From Streptomyces sp. TSRI0281 (GTDB lineage: Bacteria; Actinomycetota; Actinomycetes; Streptomycetales; Streptomycetaceae), in contig NZ_LWLE01000001.1 of the NCBI RefSeq assembly GCF_001905125.1, forward strand, positions 230,771 to 294,770: DNA of 64,000 bases, in the 5' to 3' direction. The translations under genes and the position numbers were made by a program. Below, one piece after another: positions 34,185 through 41,147 of the stretch. Numbering within the stretch: the stretch's first letter is position 1; the number at the start of each line of letters is the position of its first letter. Under the pieces are notes generated by a model. It had not been told where the DNA came from. It saw only the letters and a program-made list of their open reading frames with translations, and did no database searches.

Positions 34185-34571
34185 TCATTCGGAGGCTCCT
34201 TCACTCACGTACAGGTCCCGGAACGCGGCCGTCAGGCTCGCGATCGTCCGCCAGTACGTGTACGCGACGTCGTCCGACGTCGTGTCATCGGGACGGACCG
34301 CCAGGTCGAGATTCCGGTACGCCACCCGGAACAGCACCCGTACCGCACCCCGCCCCGGCTCGTCATGACCGTAGTCGTCCACGGCCATCAACAGCCGTAA
34401 ATGGCAAATCAGTTCATCCGTGCCCGCGTCGATCACACTGCGCGGCGGGAGGGTCGTACGGAGGGCCAGCGCGTGGTCGACGACCGTCGCGATCGCCTCG
34501 GTATCGAGGAGCTCGGACGGTGGCGCCACGTCGTTGTCGCGTGCGGCGCCGAGAACCTCGGGACGCGTCAC
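34185..34571 (-). CDS. DUF6415-type protein, copy 1 (contains a TTA codon)
   Basis: 128 residues, helical, with SVIDAGTDELICHLRLLMAV, VRVLFRVAYRNLDLAVRPDD and TYWRTIASLTAAFRDLYVSE. It is a Streptomyces-specific family of unknown function often found beside XRE/HATPase regulators. GTG 34571 overlaps the Nudix-like stop as GTGA. Codon 58 (34400-34398) is TTA, the rare leucine codon read by bldA tRNA, so translation should depend on development. A near-identical paralogue is at 38325-38690; the DNA of the two aligns without gaps at an offset of 4146 bp. Confidence 0.78.
   Translation of the reverse strand: MTRPEVLGAARDNDVAPPSELLDTEAIATVVDHALALRTTLPPRSVIDAGTDELICHLRLLMAVDDYGHDEPGRGAVRVLFRVAYRNLDLAVRPDDTTSDDVAYTYWRTIASLTAAFRDLYVSEGASE
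34207..34500. repeat. Direct repeat, left copy
   Basis: About 294 bp aligns without indels to 38353-38646 in the same orientation, differing at scattered positions (roughly nine in ten bases identical by eye, higher in the first 180 bp). It lies within the DUF6415 genes. Recombination between copies would excise about 4.15 kb. Confidence 0.8.
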
Positions 34572-35098
34572 GACGCGTCCCCTGCCGAGGTGGGAAGAAC
34601 GGGATGCCCGCTGTGCAGAGTAGCGGTCGTGTTGTCCTGCCAGGCGTTCCAGAGCCCGAGGAAGCGTCGGAGCTGGTACGCCCGCATGGTGCCGCGGGCT
34701 GTTTCGGGCGTCTGCCACAGGTGGCCGGACAACTGCGGTTCCTCGTCGTCCGCCGCCGACGGGAGCACGATGTTCGTGTTGGCCGGGATGTCGTCACACA
34801 GGTAGATGAAGTTCTGCCCCATGGCCGCGGGTACGTCGGCGTTGTGCGGGACCCAGTCCGTTCCCAGCAGACGGACCGGGCCGGGATCGATCCCGGTCTC
34901 CCGCCGCACGTGCGTGACCATGGCCGCCAGGTTCGACTGATGTTCTCCGGCGTGACCACCCGGAAGCTGGTGAAAACCCTTCTTGGCACCGTAGTTCGCG
35001 CGGACGGTCAGTACCTCTCCGCGCTCGTTGGGAATCCAGGCCAGCCCGCCGATACGGCATGGGGGCGGCGTGATCAGGCTGAGGGGATGCGGCCTCAT
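34568..35098 (-). CDS. Nudix-fold protein with degenerate Nudix box
   Basis: 176 residues. The fold is suggested by GGLAWIPNERGEVLTVRANY and QLPGGHAGEHQSNLAAMVTH. The canonical Nudix motif REUxEExG is replaced by THVRRETG: the first Arg-Glu becomes Thr-His and the first glutamate of the pair becomes Arg, so metal-dependent pyrophosphohydrolysis is unlikely or altered. It probably binds a nucleotide-like ligand as a regulatory protein. ATG 35098 follows GGAG. It overlaps DUF6415 copy 1 in GTGA, indicating coupled expression. Confidence 0.75.
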   Translation of the reverse strand: MRPHPLSLITPPPCRIGGLAWIPNERGEVLTVRANYGAKKGFHQLPGGHAGEHQSNLAAMVTHVRRETGIDPGPVRLLGTDWVPHNADVPAAMGQNFIYLCDDIPANTNIVLPSAADDEEPQLSGHLWQTPETARGTMRAYQLRRFLGLWNAWQDNTTATLHSGHPVLPTSAGDAS

Positions 35099-35419
35099 GA
35101 GGCTCCGTTCACATGGTGGCGTCCGCGTACGACCATTCCGACAGGGACGGCACCGGGACGGCACAGGGACAGGGTTGGGACCGGGCCCGTCCCGCGGACG
35201 GGGTGGGCAACGGGACGGGCCCGGAGATCAGGGAATGGGCTCGGGCTCCAGCTCTTCGAAGAGAGCCGACTCAGCCAGGGCCGTCCGGCGCAGCCGGACC
35301 CGCGACGCCGAGGGGGCGCCGGGCGCCACACGGCGGCGACAAGACCGAGGAGCGCTTCCCGCGTTCGGCGGCGAAGATCCGGGTCCTGGCATCGCAGCGC
35401 GCAACGGACGGGGCCGGCA
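35099..35419. other. Intergenic region without a confident gene
   Basis: Holds short GC-rich repeats (GGGCCCGTCCC-like, 35185-35220) and the palindrome CTCTTCGAAGAG (35252-35263). A minus-strand frame ending at 35228 reads ALAESALFEELEPEPIP and could be the tail of a decayed gene, but no start or fold is visible. Otherwise nothing recognisable. Confidence 0.4.
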
Positions 35420-35923
35420 TCACCGGACGCCCCCGGCGGCGACCCTCACCTTGCACCAGGTGACGGCCCCGTCACTGCTCACGCCCCAGGTCTCCGCGAG
35501 AGCGCCGACGAGAATCAGGCCACGGCCGCTCTCCTGGTCGTCCCCCGGCAGGCGGGGAGCGGCGCGCGGGCCGGGCGTGTGGTCATTCACCTCAACGAGC
35601 ACCGTACTGAGCACACCGTCGATGGCTACGTGCAGGCCGACAACGTCATCTCTCCCGTACAGAACCGCGTTCGACAGCAACTCGCTCATGACCAGTACGA
35701 CCGAGTACACAGAGTCACCGTCAACACCCCACCGGCGCAGCACCGCGTCGACCGCCCACCGCTGATCCCCGACCTGAAGGGGCTCCCTGGTCATGTCGGC
35801 CGCATATCGCCGCATCCAGCGGGTCCCGAGGTCTTCCGAGGAGAATCCCGACTCGGATTCTGCGCCCATGGTCGGGCCGCACTTCGTACCGACGAAAGCC
35901 GGTTGCACCATCGGCAGAATCAT
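35420..35923 (-). CDS. HATPase_c regulatory ATP-binding protein (anti-sigma / SpoIIAB-like)
   Basis: 167 residues with the GHKL fold: N-box VYSVVLVMSELLSNAVLYG, G1 EVNDHTPGPRA, and G2 QESGRGLILVGALAETW. Such small stand-alone HATPases are abundant in Streptomyces regulatory clusters and can be serine kinases or anti-sigma-like switches. No histidine phosphorylation site exists. ATG 35923 is chosen because GGAG lies 5 nt upstream; 35968 is alternative. It diverges from the XRE-TPR gene 36170, sharing a 246-bp intergenic region. The partner is unknown. Confidence 0.83.
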   Translation of the reverse strand: MILPMVQPAFVGTKCGPTMGAESESGFSSEDLGTRWMRRYAADMTREPLQVGDQRWAVDAVLRRWGVDGDSVYSVVLVMSELLSNAVLYGRDDVVGLHVAIDGVLSTVLVEVNDHTPGPRAAPRLPGDDQESGRGLILVGALAETWGVSSDGAVTWCKVRVAAGGVR

Positions 35924-36156
35924 CGTTCTCCAGCTCCTACGGCGGTGGACGGCTGTGCACACAGCCATCGAGTAGCGAGGCGCATGTCTGCCCTTCCTGG
36001 TGCGGCCGGCTCGGCGGCGAGAAGTGGGGTACGTGATCAGTGAACGGCTCCGACGAACTGCGGACCACGAAGGAGCAGCGCCCTTCTTCGCGCGACCAAC
36101 CAGAAATCTTTACCTTCCGGATCCTCGAAGAGGAAATGACCAAGCGGTAAGGCGGC

Positions 36157-36162
36157 TACGTT
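36157..36162 (+). promoter_or_regulatory. -10 box of a leaderless promoter (XRE-TPR copy 1)
   Basis: TACGTT at 36157-36162 ends 7 nt before ATG 36170, predicting transcription starting at the start codon. The paralogue has TACCGT at 38863-38868 in the same position relative to ATG 38876. Confidence 0.5.
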
Positions 36163-36169
36163 CAGCAAC

Positions 36170-37423
36170 ATGACGCTCAACGTTGCGCTTGCGGGTCGGA
36201 TGGCTGAACTCGGTTACACACAAGAGCAGTTAGCAGCCGAGTTGAACGTGGCGCTTCACACGATCACAGGGCGCACCGGCAACGTGTCAGCGCGAACGGT
36301 GTGGAACCTGCTACATGGCCGCACCCGCCGACCCATCGGGAGAACACGTGCTGCTCTGGAGCGGGTATTCGAATGCCCCATCACGGATCTAGGGTTTGAC
36401 CAGCCCAACACCCCAAAGCCGGAGGAAACTGTGCTGCGACGTACTTTCGCCGGCACAGCGGCGGCTCTCACCGCCGCAGCCGCTCTCCCCTCTGCCAAAG
36501 GCCCTCGAATCGGCATGTCTGATGCGGACCGGCTCGACACCGCGTTCACACAGCTCGTAGCCGCCGACAACACTCACGGCGGCACCGTCAGCCTTGAGAC
36601 ACGAGCCTTGGCGTTCGCCCACCACGCCACGGAGCTGCAAGCCGTGGGTTCTGCCACACAACGTGTCCGCCAGCGCCTCTACTACCTGGCTGCGGCATTC
36701 ACCGGAACCGCTCTATGGGCAGCCCTCGACTCACATAAACCCGAACAAGCGCTGAGGCACCTCGAACGGGCCATGCACCTGGCAGGAATGTCCGGGAACG
36801 CCGACATTCAGCTGCGCCTGTGGGGCCACGCCGCGCTGCTCTCCTCCCAAATGAGGCAAGACCACGACGCTGTTGCGGCAGCCCAGGCAGGCAGGGCTTC
36901 CTCGGCCTGCCGCAGGGATCCGCTCTACCGCTCGCTCGCCTCCGCGAGACTTGCCGGCATCCAAGCCGGAGTCGGCGACGGCGCCGCAGCACTGCGCAGC
37001 CTGGACAGTGCTGTCGACGCATTCGACCGAGCGGAGAAGAGCCTTCCTCGTCCAGCCTGGATCGGCTTCTATGACCAAGCAGAGCTCAACGGACTGTCCG
37101 CGCTCGTCATGGCTCGACTGGGACAACATGACAAGTCCGAGGCGCACTTGCATCGCACCCTGAGTCAACTGCGACCCGGATACGCCAGGAACCGAGCGTA
37201 TTACCGCGCCAACCTGGCTCTCGCCCAACTCCGGCAAGGGGACGTGGAACTGGCCTGCGACACAGCCTCCTCTGTACTGCCCGTGGATGGTGGTGATTCA
37301 CTGATCGGGCGCACCGGAAAGCTGCTGGCCACCTTCAACCGCGAGATGTCCAGCGTTGCCCCCGGCGCTCGGACAACCACAACCTGGCAAGACCAGTACG
37401 CCGGCAGAAAGGGCCACCTGTGA
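36170..37423 (+). CDS. XRE-type regulator with TPR domain, copy 1 (TTA codon)
   Basis: 417 residues. An N-terminal helix-turn-helix (MAELGYTQEQLAAELNVALH) is followed by LRRTFAGTAAALTAAAALPS, a twin-arginine/hydrophobic stretch near residue 88, then an all-helical TPR-like C-terminus (RLYYLAAAFTGTALWAALDS; RLWGHAALLSSQMRQDHDAV). The TPR part likely binds a ligand or peptide and controls DNA binding. Codon 21 (36230-36232) is TTA, implying bldA-dependent translation. The stop overlaps the GNAT start in GTGA. Base composition is lower GC than neighbours. The paralogue is at 38876. Confidence 0.85.
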   Translation: MTLNVALAGRMAELGYTQEQLAAELNVALHTITGRTGNVSARTVWNLLHGRTRRPIGRTRAALERVFECPITDLGFDQPNTPKPEETVLRRTFAGTAAALTAAAALPSAKGPRIGMSDADRLDTAFTQLVAADNTHGGTVSLETRALAFAHHATELQAVGSATQRVRQRLYYLAAAFTGTALWAALDSHKPEQALRHLERAMHLAGMSGNADIQLRLWGHAALLSSQMRQDHDAVAAAQAGRASSACRRDPLYRSLASARLAGIQAGVGDGAAALRSLDSAVDAFDRAEKSLPRPAWIGFYDQAELNGLSALVMARLGQHDKSEAHLHRTLSQLRPGYARNRAYYRANLALAQLRQGDVELACDTASSVLPVDGGDSLIGRTGKLLATFNREMSSVAPGARTTTTWQDQYAGRKGHL

Positions 37424-37974
37424 CTGTCGAGATCCGGCACTACGCCGCCGACCAGCTCTCCTCGATCCGGCAGTCCCTCCTCGACATCCACGCCGAGGTA
37501 CGGCATCGGGACTTCGGGTTGACCGGGCCGTTCTACGCTGTCGAAAGGTTCGACGAACGTCTCAGAAGCTATGCCTCCAGACCTGGCTGGGCAGCAGCGG
37601 TCGGCTACGAGGAAGACGAGCCCGTCGGGTTCGCATTCGGAGTTCCGCTCAGCTCCGACACCCGATGGTGGTCGGCGATGACCACACCGCTGCCTGACGG
37701 ATATACCACCGAAGACGGGAAGCGCACGGTCTCGTTGAACGAGATCGTGGTCCGAAAGCCATGGCGTGGACGAGGAGTCGCCTGGCAGATTCACGAATCC
37801 TGGCTTTCGCAGCGCAACGAGGAACGGGTCACGCTGCTCGTCAATCCCGCAGCCGGTGACGGTGCCGTGCTGGCCATCTATGAAGCATGGGGCTACAGGA
37901 AGATCGGCGATCAGCAGCCTTTCTCCGATTCACCGGTCTTCGCCTCCATGGCGAGGCCCGTACGCCAGATCTGA
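37420..37974 (+). CDS. GNAT-family N-acetyltransferase, copy 1
   Basis: 184 residues. The acetyl-CoA loop is EIVVRKPWRGRGVAWQIHES (R/Q-x-x-G-x-G/A), followed by ERVTLLVNPAAGDGAVLAIY and AWGYRKIGDQQPF. GTG 37420 overlaps the XRE-TPR stop as GTGA, so the pair is translationally coupled. The second pair at 38876-40716 has the same order and a 4-nt overlap, showing that the arrangement is maintained. The acceptor is unknown; modification of the cognate regulator, a peptide or a small antibiotic are options. Confidence 0.85.
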   Translation: MTVEIRHYAADQLSSIRQSLLDIHAEVRHRDFGLTGPFYAVERFDERLRSYASRPGWAAAVGYEEDEPVGFAFGVPLSSDTRWWSAMTTPLPDGYTTEDGKRTVSLNEIVVRKPWRGRGVAWQIHESWLSQRNEERVTLLVNPAAGDGAVLAIYEAWGYRKIGDQQPFSDSPVFASMARPVRQI

Positions 37975-38122
37975 TGTATCCGGCCCCGAGCGGACCACCC
38001 GCACGCTGCCTCCGGCCTCGATCGGCCCCTGAGCGGCGCTGTCGGTGAGGTACGCGGGGCACGTCCGCCCACGCCGTCCGCAGCCTCATCCGGTGAGCCG
38101 GGACCGCACCGCCGACGCCCGG

Positions 38123-38330
38123 TCAGAGGCGGGCCGGCACCGCGACCTTCCCGTCGCAGCCCACCAACCTGCCGGTCGGCGCCACGGCCACGGCGCCGAC
38201 CGGCAGGGGAAGGACAGCTCCGGTCCGATCTGTCGGCCCGCGACCAGGTCCCACACCCGTACCGTGCTCGCCGCTGCTGACCGCCAAGGCTCGGCCCTCG
38301 ACCACGGCCGTCGTCACCGCCCGCTCACCC
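38123..38330 (-). pseudogene. Decayed WD40-repeat fragment
   Basis: Reading leftward from 38330, one frame gives TTAVVEGRALAVSSGEHG; a frame shift then gives the blade TVRVWDLVAGRQIGPEL, characteristic of Streptomyces WD40 proteins. The first frame then resumes as VGAVAVAPTGRLVGCDGK before a stop. Two compensating shifts and the short length mean a remnant rather than a gene. Its source may have been a large WD40 regulator lost in rearrangement. Confidence 0.6.
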
Positions 38331-38690
38331 CGCCGCCTCCGCCGACTGATTCACGTACAGGTCCCGGAACGCGGCCGTCAGGCTCGCGATCGTCCGCCAG
38401 TACGTGTACGCGTCGTCGTCCGACGTCGTGCCATCAGGCCGCACCGCCAGGTCGAGGTTCCGGTACGCCACCCGGAACAGCACCCGGACCGCACCCCGCC
38501 CCGGCTCGTCATGGCCATAGTCGTCCACGGCCATCAACGACCGCAAATGGCAGATCAGTTCATCCGTGCCCGCGTTGATCACACTGCGCGGCGGAAGGGC
38601 CGCTCGCAGGGCCAGCGCGTGGTCGACGGCCGTCGTGATCGCCTCGATGCCGAGGGTCGCGCGCGGCCAAGTGGCGTCGGCTTCGGTCAC
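38325..38690 (-). CDS. DUF6415-type protein, copy 2
   Basis: 121 residues; the body matches copy 1 (34185-34571) almost residue for residue (VINAGTDELICHLRSLMAVD, AYTYWRTIASLTAAFRDLYV) while the first ~17 and last few residues differ. The TTA of copy 1 is TTG here, so this copy is not bldA-dependent. It is not followed by a Nudix gene. A perfect 18-bp palindrome (38711-38728) lies 20 bp upstream of the ATG. Divergent from the second XRE-TPR gene. Function unknown. Confidence 0.78.
   Translation of the reverse strand: MTEADATWPRATLGIEAITTAVDHALALRAALPPRSVINAGTDELICHLRSLMAVDDYGHDEPGRGAVRVLFRVAYRNLDLAVRPDGTTSDDDAYTYWRTIASLTAAFRDLYVNQSAEAAG
38353..38646. repeat. Direct repeat, right copy
   Basis: Same-orientation partner of 34207-34500, offset exactly 4146 bp with no gaps. 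The repeats bound the Nudix, HATPase, XRE-TPR copy 1, GNAT copy 1 and WD40 remnant. Confidence 0.8.
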
Positions 38691-38710
38691 ATGTCCTCCT
38701 CACCGGTGGC

Positions 38711-38728
38711 CGGTGGTGGCCACCACCG
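38711..38728. promoter_or_regulatory. Perfect 18-bp palindrome upstream of DUF6415 copy 2
   Basis: CGGTGGTGGCCACCACCG reads the same on both strands and lies 20 bp before the DUF6415 copy 2 start, in the 185-bp region divergent to XRE-TPR copy 2. Candidate binding site for that regulator. A second element, AAGGAA/TTCCTT (38782-38801), is nearby. Confidence 0.5.
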
Positions 38729-38875
38729 TCAGTTCTTCTGGCGGTGATGTATCAAGGAGAGCGGTGAACGGGCCTGGGGCCAAGGAAATTCACGGTTCCT
38801 TTCAGTCGCCGGAAACCGGCAATTTCGACCCGCTCACCGGTCATCGCCGGTGCGGATACCGCTACCGTGAGTTTC

Positions 38876-40153
38876 ATGACGAGGAAGACCGGCAACGTTC
38901 TGCTGGCCGCCCGTATGAGCGCCGCCGGGCTGAAGCAGCACGAGCTCGCGAGTCGGCTCAACGAGCACATCGAGAGCCTGACCGGGCGACCGGGGTCTCT
39001 TCAGGACCGGCATATCCGGAATTACCTGACGGGCACCACGCGTTGGCCGCACGCGCGCCAACGGATCGCCCTGGAAAGGGAATTCGGGTGTTCCGCCGAG
39101 GAACTCGGGTTCGTCCCCCGGCAGCGGACCGGGCCCCCGGAGAACATTCGGGCGATGACGCCGGGGAATCCGGTGGAGCGGCGGGACTTCACCCAGCGGG
39201 CCGCCGTGATGGCCGCGACGGTCGTCCTGCCTCCGGGCCGCACCACCGTCGGCATCTCCGACGTCAGACGTGTCGGGCAGGCGCTCGCCTCCCTCTACCG
39301 GCAGGAGTGCAGGGTCGGCGGTACGGCGCGGATCGAGGCCCAGCTCCTGACCTGGATGCGGCACGCCCTGTCGCTCCTGGACTCGGGCCGCGCCTCGGCC
39401 CGCGTACGGTCCATGCTCTACGCGGCGGCCGCGAACGCGGCCAGCACCGCCGGCTGGGCCGCGTTCGACTCCCGCAACCAACAGCGCGCGGCGCACCACC
39501 TCGACCGTGCGGTGACGCTCGCGGGCCTGTCCGGGGACGCGGATGCCATGCACCGGGTGTGGAACAACGTCGCCATGCTCGCCGGGCAGCGGGGCGGTCT
39601 CATCGAGTCGCTGCACGCCTCGCAGGCGGTGCGGGACGCCGGAATGGCGCGGCGTGATCCGCTGTACGCCTCACAGGCACACGTGCGCATCGCGCTGTCC
39701 CACTCCCGCCTCCGCGACAAGCGGTCGGCGCTGCGGGCACTGGGGCACGCCGAGGACGCGCTGGCCCGCGCGGACCTGAGCCATCGGCCCACCTGGCTGG
39801 CCTTCTACGACCACGCCGAACTGCACGGGCTGGCGGGCATCGTCCACCATCGCCTGGGGCAGGCCGAGCCGGCCGAGGCGCGGATCCACCAGGCGCTCGC
39901 GCTGCTGAGTCCGGGATTCACCCGTAACCGCGTCTACTACACCGCCCAGCTCGCCCTGGCCCAGCTCGGTCAGCACGACGTCGAGGCGGCCTGCGCGACC
40001 GCCGACCGGGCGCTCGCCACAGCCGGTACCGCGCCCGGCAGCCGGCGCATCGGGAGCCTTCTCGACGACTTCCGCAGCCGGTTGGCGGCGCACCCCGCAC
40101 CGCACGCCCAGGATTGGCTCCAGCGAACAGCGAAGGAGACACCGTCACCATGA
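38876..40153 (+). CDS. XRE-type regulator with TPR domain, copy 2
   Basis: About 425 residues. N-terminal HTH (ARMSAAGLKQHELASRLNEH), then ERRDFTQRAAVMAATVVLPP, the same twin-arginine/hydrophobic stretch as in copy 1, then a TPR-like region (MLYAAAANAASTAGWAAFDS, HRVWNNVAMLAGQRGGLIES, HLDRAVTLAGLSGDADAMH). It is clearly homologous to copy 1 but far diverged. ATG 38876 has -10 TACCGT (38863-38868) 7 nt upstream; a GTG 9 nt earlier is less likely. The stop overlaps the GNAT ATG in ATGA. No TTA codon. Likely responds to a ligand through its TPR. Confidence 0.85.
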   Translation: MTRKTGNVLLAARMSAAGLKQHELASRLNEHIESLTGRPGSLQDRHIRNYLTGTTRWPHARQRIALEREFGCSAEELGFVPRQRTGPPENIRAMTPGNPVERRDFTQRAAVMAATVVLPPGRTTVGISDVRRVGQALASLYRQECRVGGTARIEAQLLTWMRHALSLLDSGRASARVRSMLYAAAANAASTAGWAAFDSRNQQRAAHHLDRAVTLAGLSGDADAMHRVWNNVAMLAGQRGGLIESLHASQAVRDAGMARRDPLYASQAHVRIALSHSRLRDKRSALRALGHAEDALARADLSHRPTWLAFYDHAELHGLAGIVHHRLGQAEPAEARIHQALALLSPGFTRNRVYYTAQLALAQLGQHDVEAACATADRALATAGTAPGSRRIGSLLDDFRSRLAAHPAPHAQDWLQRTAKETPSP

Positions 40154-40716
40154 CCGTCCAGTTGCGCCGCTACACCGCGAACGACCTGCCGGAGATACGT
40201 CCCGTCCTCCTGGACGTCTACGCGGAGGTGTACGCCGACACCTTGCACGTCCCCTTCACCAGCCTGGCGCGCTTCGACCAGCGGCTGACCAACCACGCCG
40301 GCGGCGCGGGGTGGGAAGCGGTGATCGGCTACGACGGCGACCAGCCCGTGGGGTACGCGTACGGCGCGCCGCTGCGCCGGGGCGCGCGCTGGTGGTCGCA
40401 CATGACGACCCCGCTGCCCAAGGGCTTCGCGGAGGAGGACGGGTCCCGCACGCTCGCCCTCTTCGAGCTGATGGTGCGCGCCCCGTGGCAGGGCACGGGT
40501 GCGGCGCACCGCATCCACGAGGATCTGCTGCGCCCGCGGCCGGAGGAGCGCGTCACGCTGTTGTGCGACCCGGAGCACCCCCGGGTCCTGGCCCTCTACG
40601 CGTCCTGGGGCTATCGGCACATCGGCGATCAGCAGCCCTTTCCGGACGGTCCGCGGTTCTCGGTCCTGGTGCGCGAACTGGAAGGCGTACCGACCCCTCG
40701 CGAGATCATCTTGTGA
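40150..40716 (+). CDS. GNAT-family N-acetyltransferase, copy 2
   Basis: 188 residues. Motifs parallel copy 1: LFELMVRAPWQGTGAAHRIH, ERVTLLCDPEHPRVLALYAS and WGYRHIGDQQPFPDG. The N-terminus TVQLRRYTANDLPEIRPVLL is also shared. ATGA overlap with XRE-TPR copy 2. Downstream, 431 bp separate it from a converging ABC permease. Retention of both GNAT copies with their regulators argues for function, possibly each modifying a distinct target. Confidence 0.85.
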   Translation: MTVQLRRYTANDLPEIRPVLLDVYAEVYADTLHVPFTSLARFDQRLTNHAGGAGWEAVIGYDGDQPVGYAYGAPLRRGARWWSHMTTPLPKGFAEEDGSRTLALFELMVRAPWQGTGAAHRIHEDLLRPRPEERVTLLCDPEHPRVLALYASWGYRHIGDQQPFPDGPRFSVLVRELEGVPTPREIIL

Positions 40717-40859
40717 AGTCAACGAGCCCGCCGACCGGGGCGATTGCGGGGCATTTGCCGTTCGGTTGCGGTTAATTGTTGCGCCCCACGCATTCGGGCG
40801 GGTCTCCTGTTGCACATCTCTTGACGTGTTCAGGGCAACACGGGAAGCGTCACTCACAC

Positions 40860-40875
40860 GTGAGAGCGCTCTCAC
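40860..40875. promoter_or_regulatory. LacI-type operator (CebR/CRE-like palindrome)
   Basis: GTGAGAGCGCTCTCAC is a perfect 16-bp palindrome close to the CebR box TGGGAGCGCTCCCA of Streptomyces LacI-family sugar regulators. TTGACG (40821-40826) upstream may be a -35. It precedes a vestigial reading frame only. Confidence 0.55.
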
Positions 40876-40979
40876 CGGTTCCCGTCGAGCCCGCCGCGGG
40901 CCTTCCCCGGCCCGTCCCCCATGGGCTCTCCCGGCCGTCCGTCGTGCACCCGTACCACGACCCCAGGAGACGTACCTTC

Positions 40980-41147
40980 ATGCATGTTCCCCCCACACCG
41001 GCAGGCGGATACCGCCGCTCCCGCGTACTCGGCCTCGCCGCGTTCGCGCTCACTCTCCGCCTGGAGCCTGGGAGTGCCCGACGGCGACCGGCTGGGCCGG
41101 GAACTCGCGCTCGGCCTCGTCGCCCGCGTCGTGGCCGCCGGTCCCGT
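40980..41147 (+). pseudogene. Vestigial start of a secreted protein after a LacI-type operator
   Basis: ATG 40980 follows CAGGAGA and starts MHVPPTPAGGYRRSRVLGLA with AAFALTL, a signal-peptide-like opening. The frame then turns into arginine-rich nonsense near 41060, where it runs antisense into the ABC permease gene. Together with the sugar-type operator at 40860-40875 this looks like the 5' stump of a lost extracellular glycoside hydrolase. The rest of 40717-41147 holds nothing recognisable. Confidence 0.3.

Noticed and set aside
35095..35331. A 78-residue minus-strand frame after the Nudix-like gene
   Set aside because: Arg/Pro/Ser-rich with no Shine-Dalgarno or recognisable domain; it looks like a shadow of repeat-rich intergenic DNA.
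36170..39240. Calling the two XRE-TPR proteins Tat-exported
   Set aside because: The RR-containing stretch follows an N-terminal HTH domain and is internal, so it cannot be a normal signal peptide. Kept as an observation on structure only.
34185..40716. A toxin-antitoxin or phage-defence reading of the module
   Set aside because: No toxin fold, nuclease, restriction, retron or defence enzyme was recognised among the genes; XRE plus GNAT could superficially suggest a TA pair, but the regulator is a large TPR protein and the GNAT is not of the TacT size and motif type.
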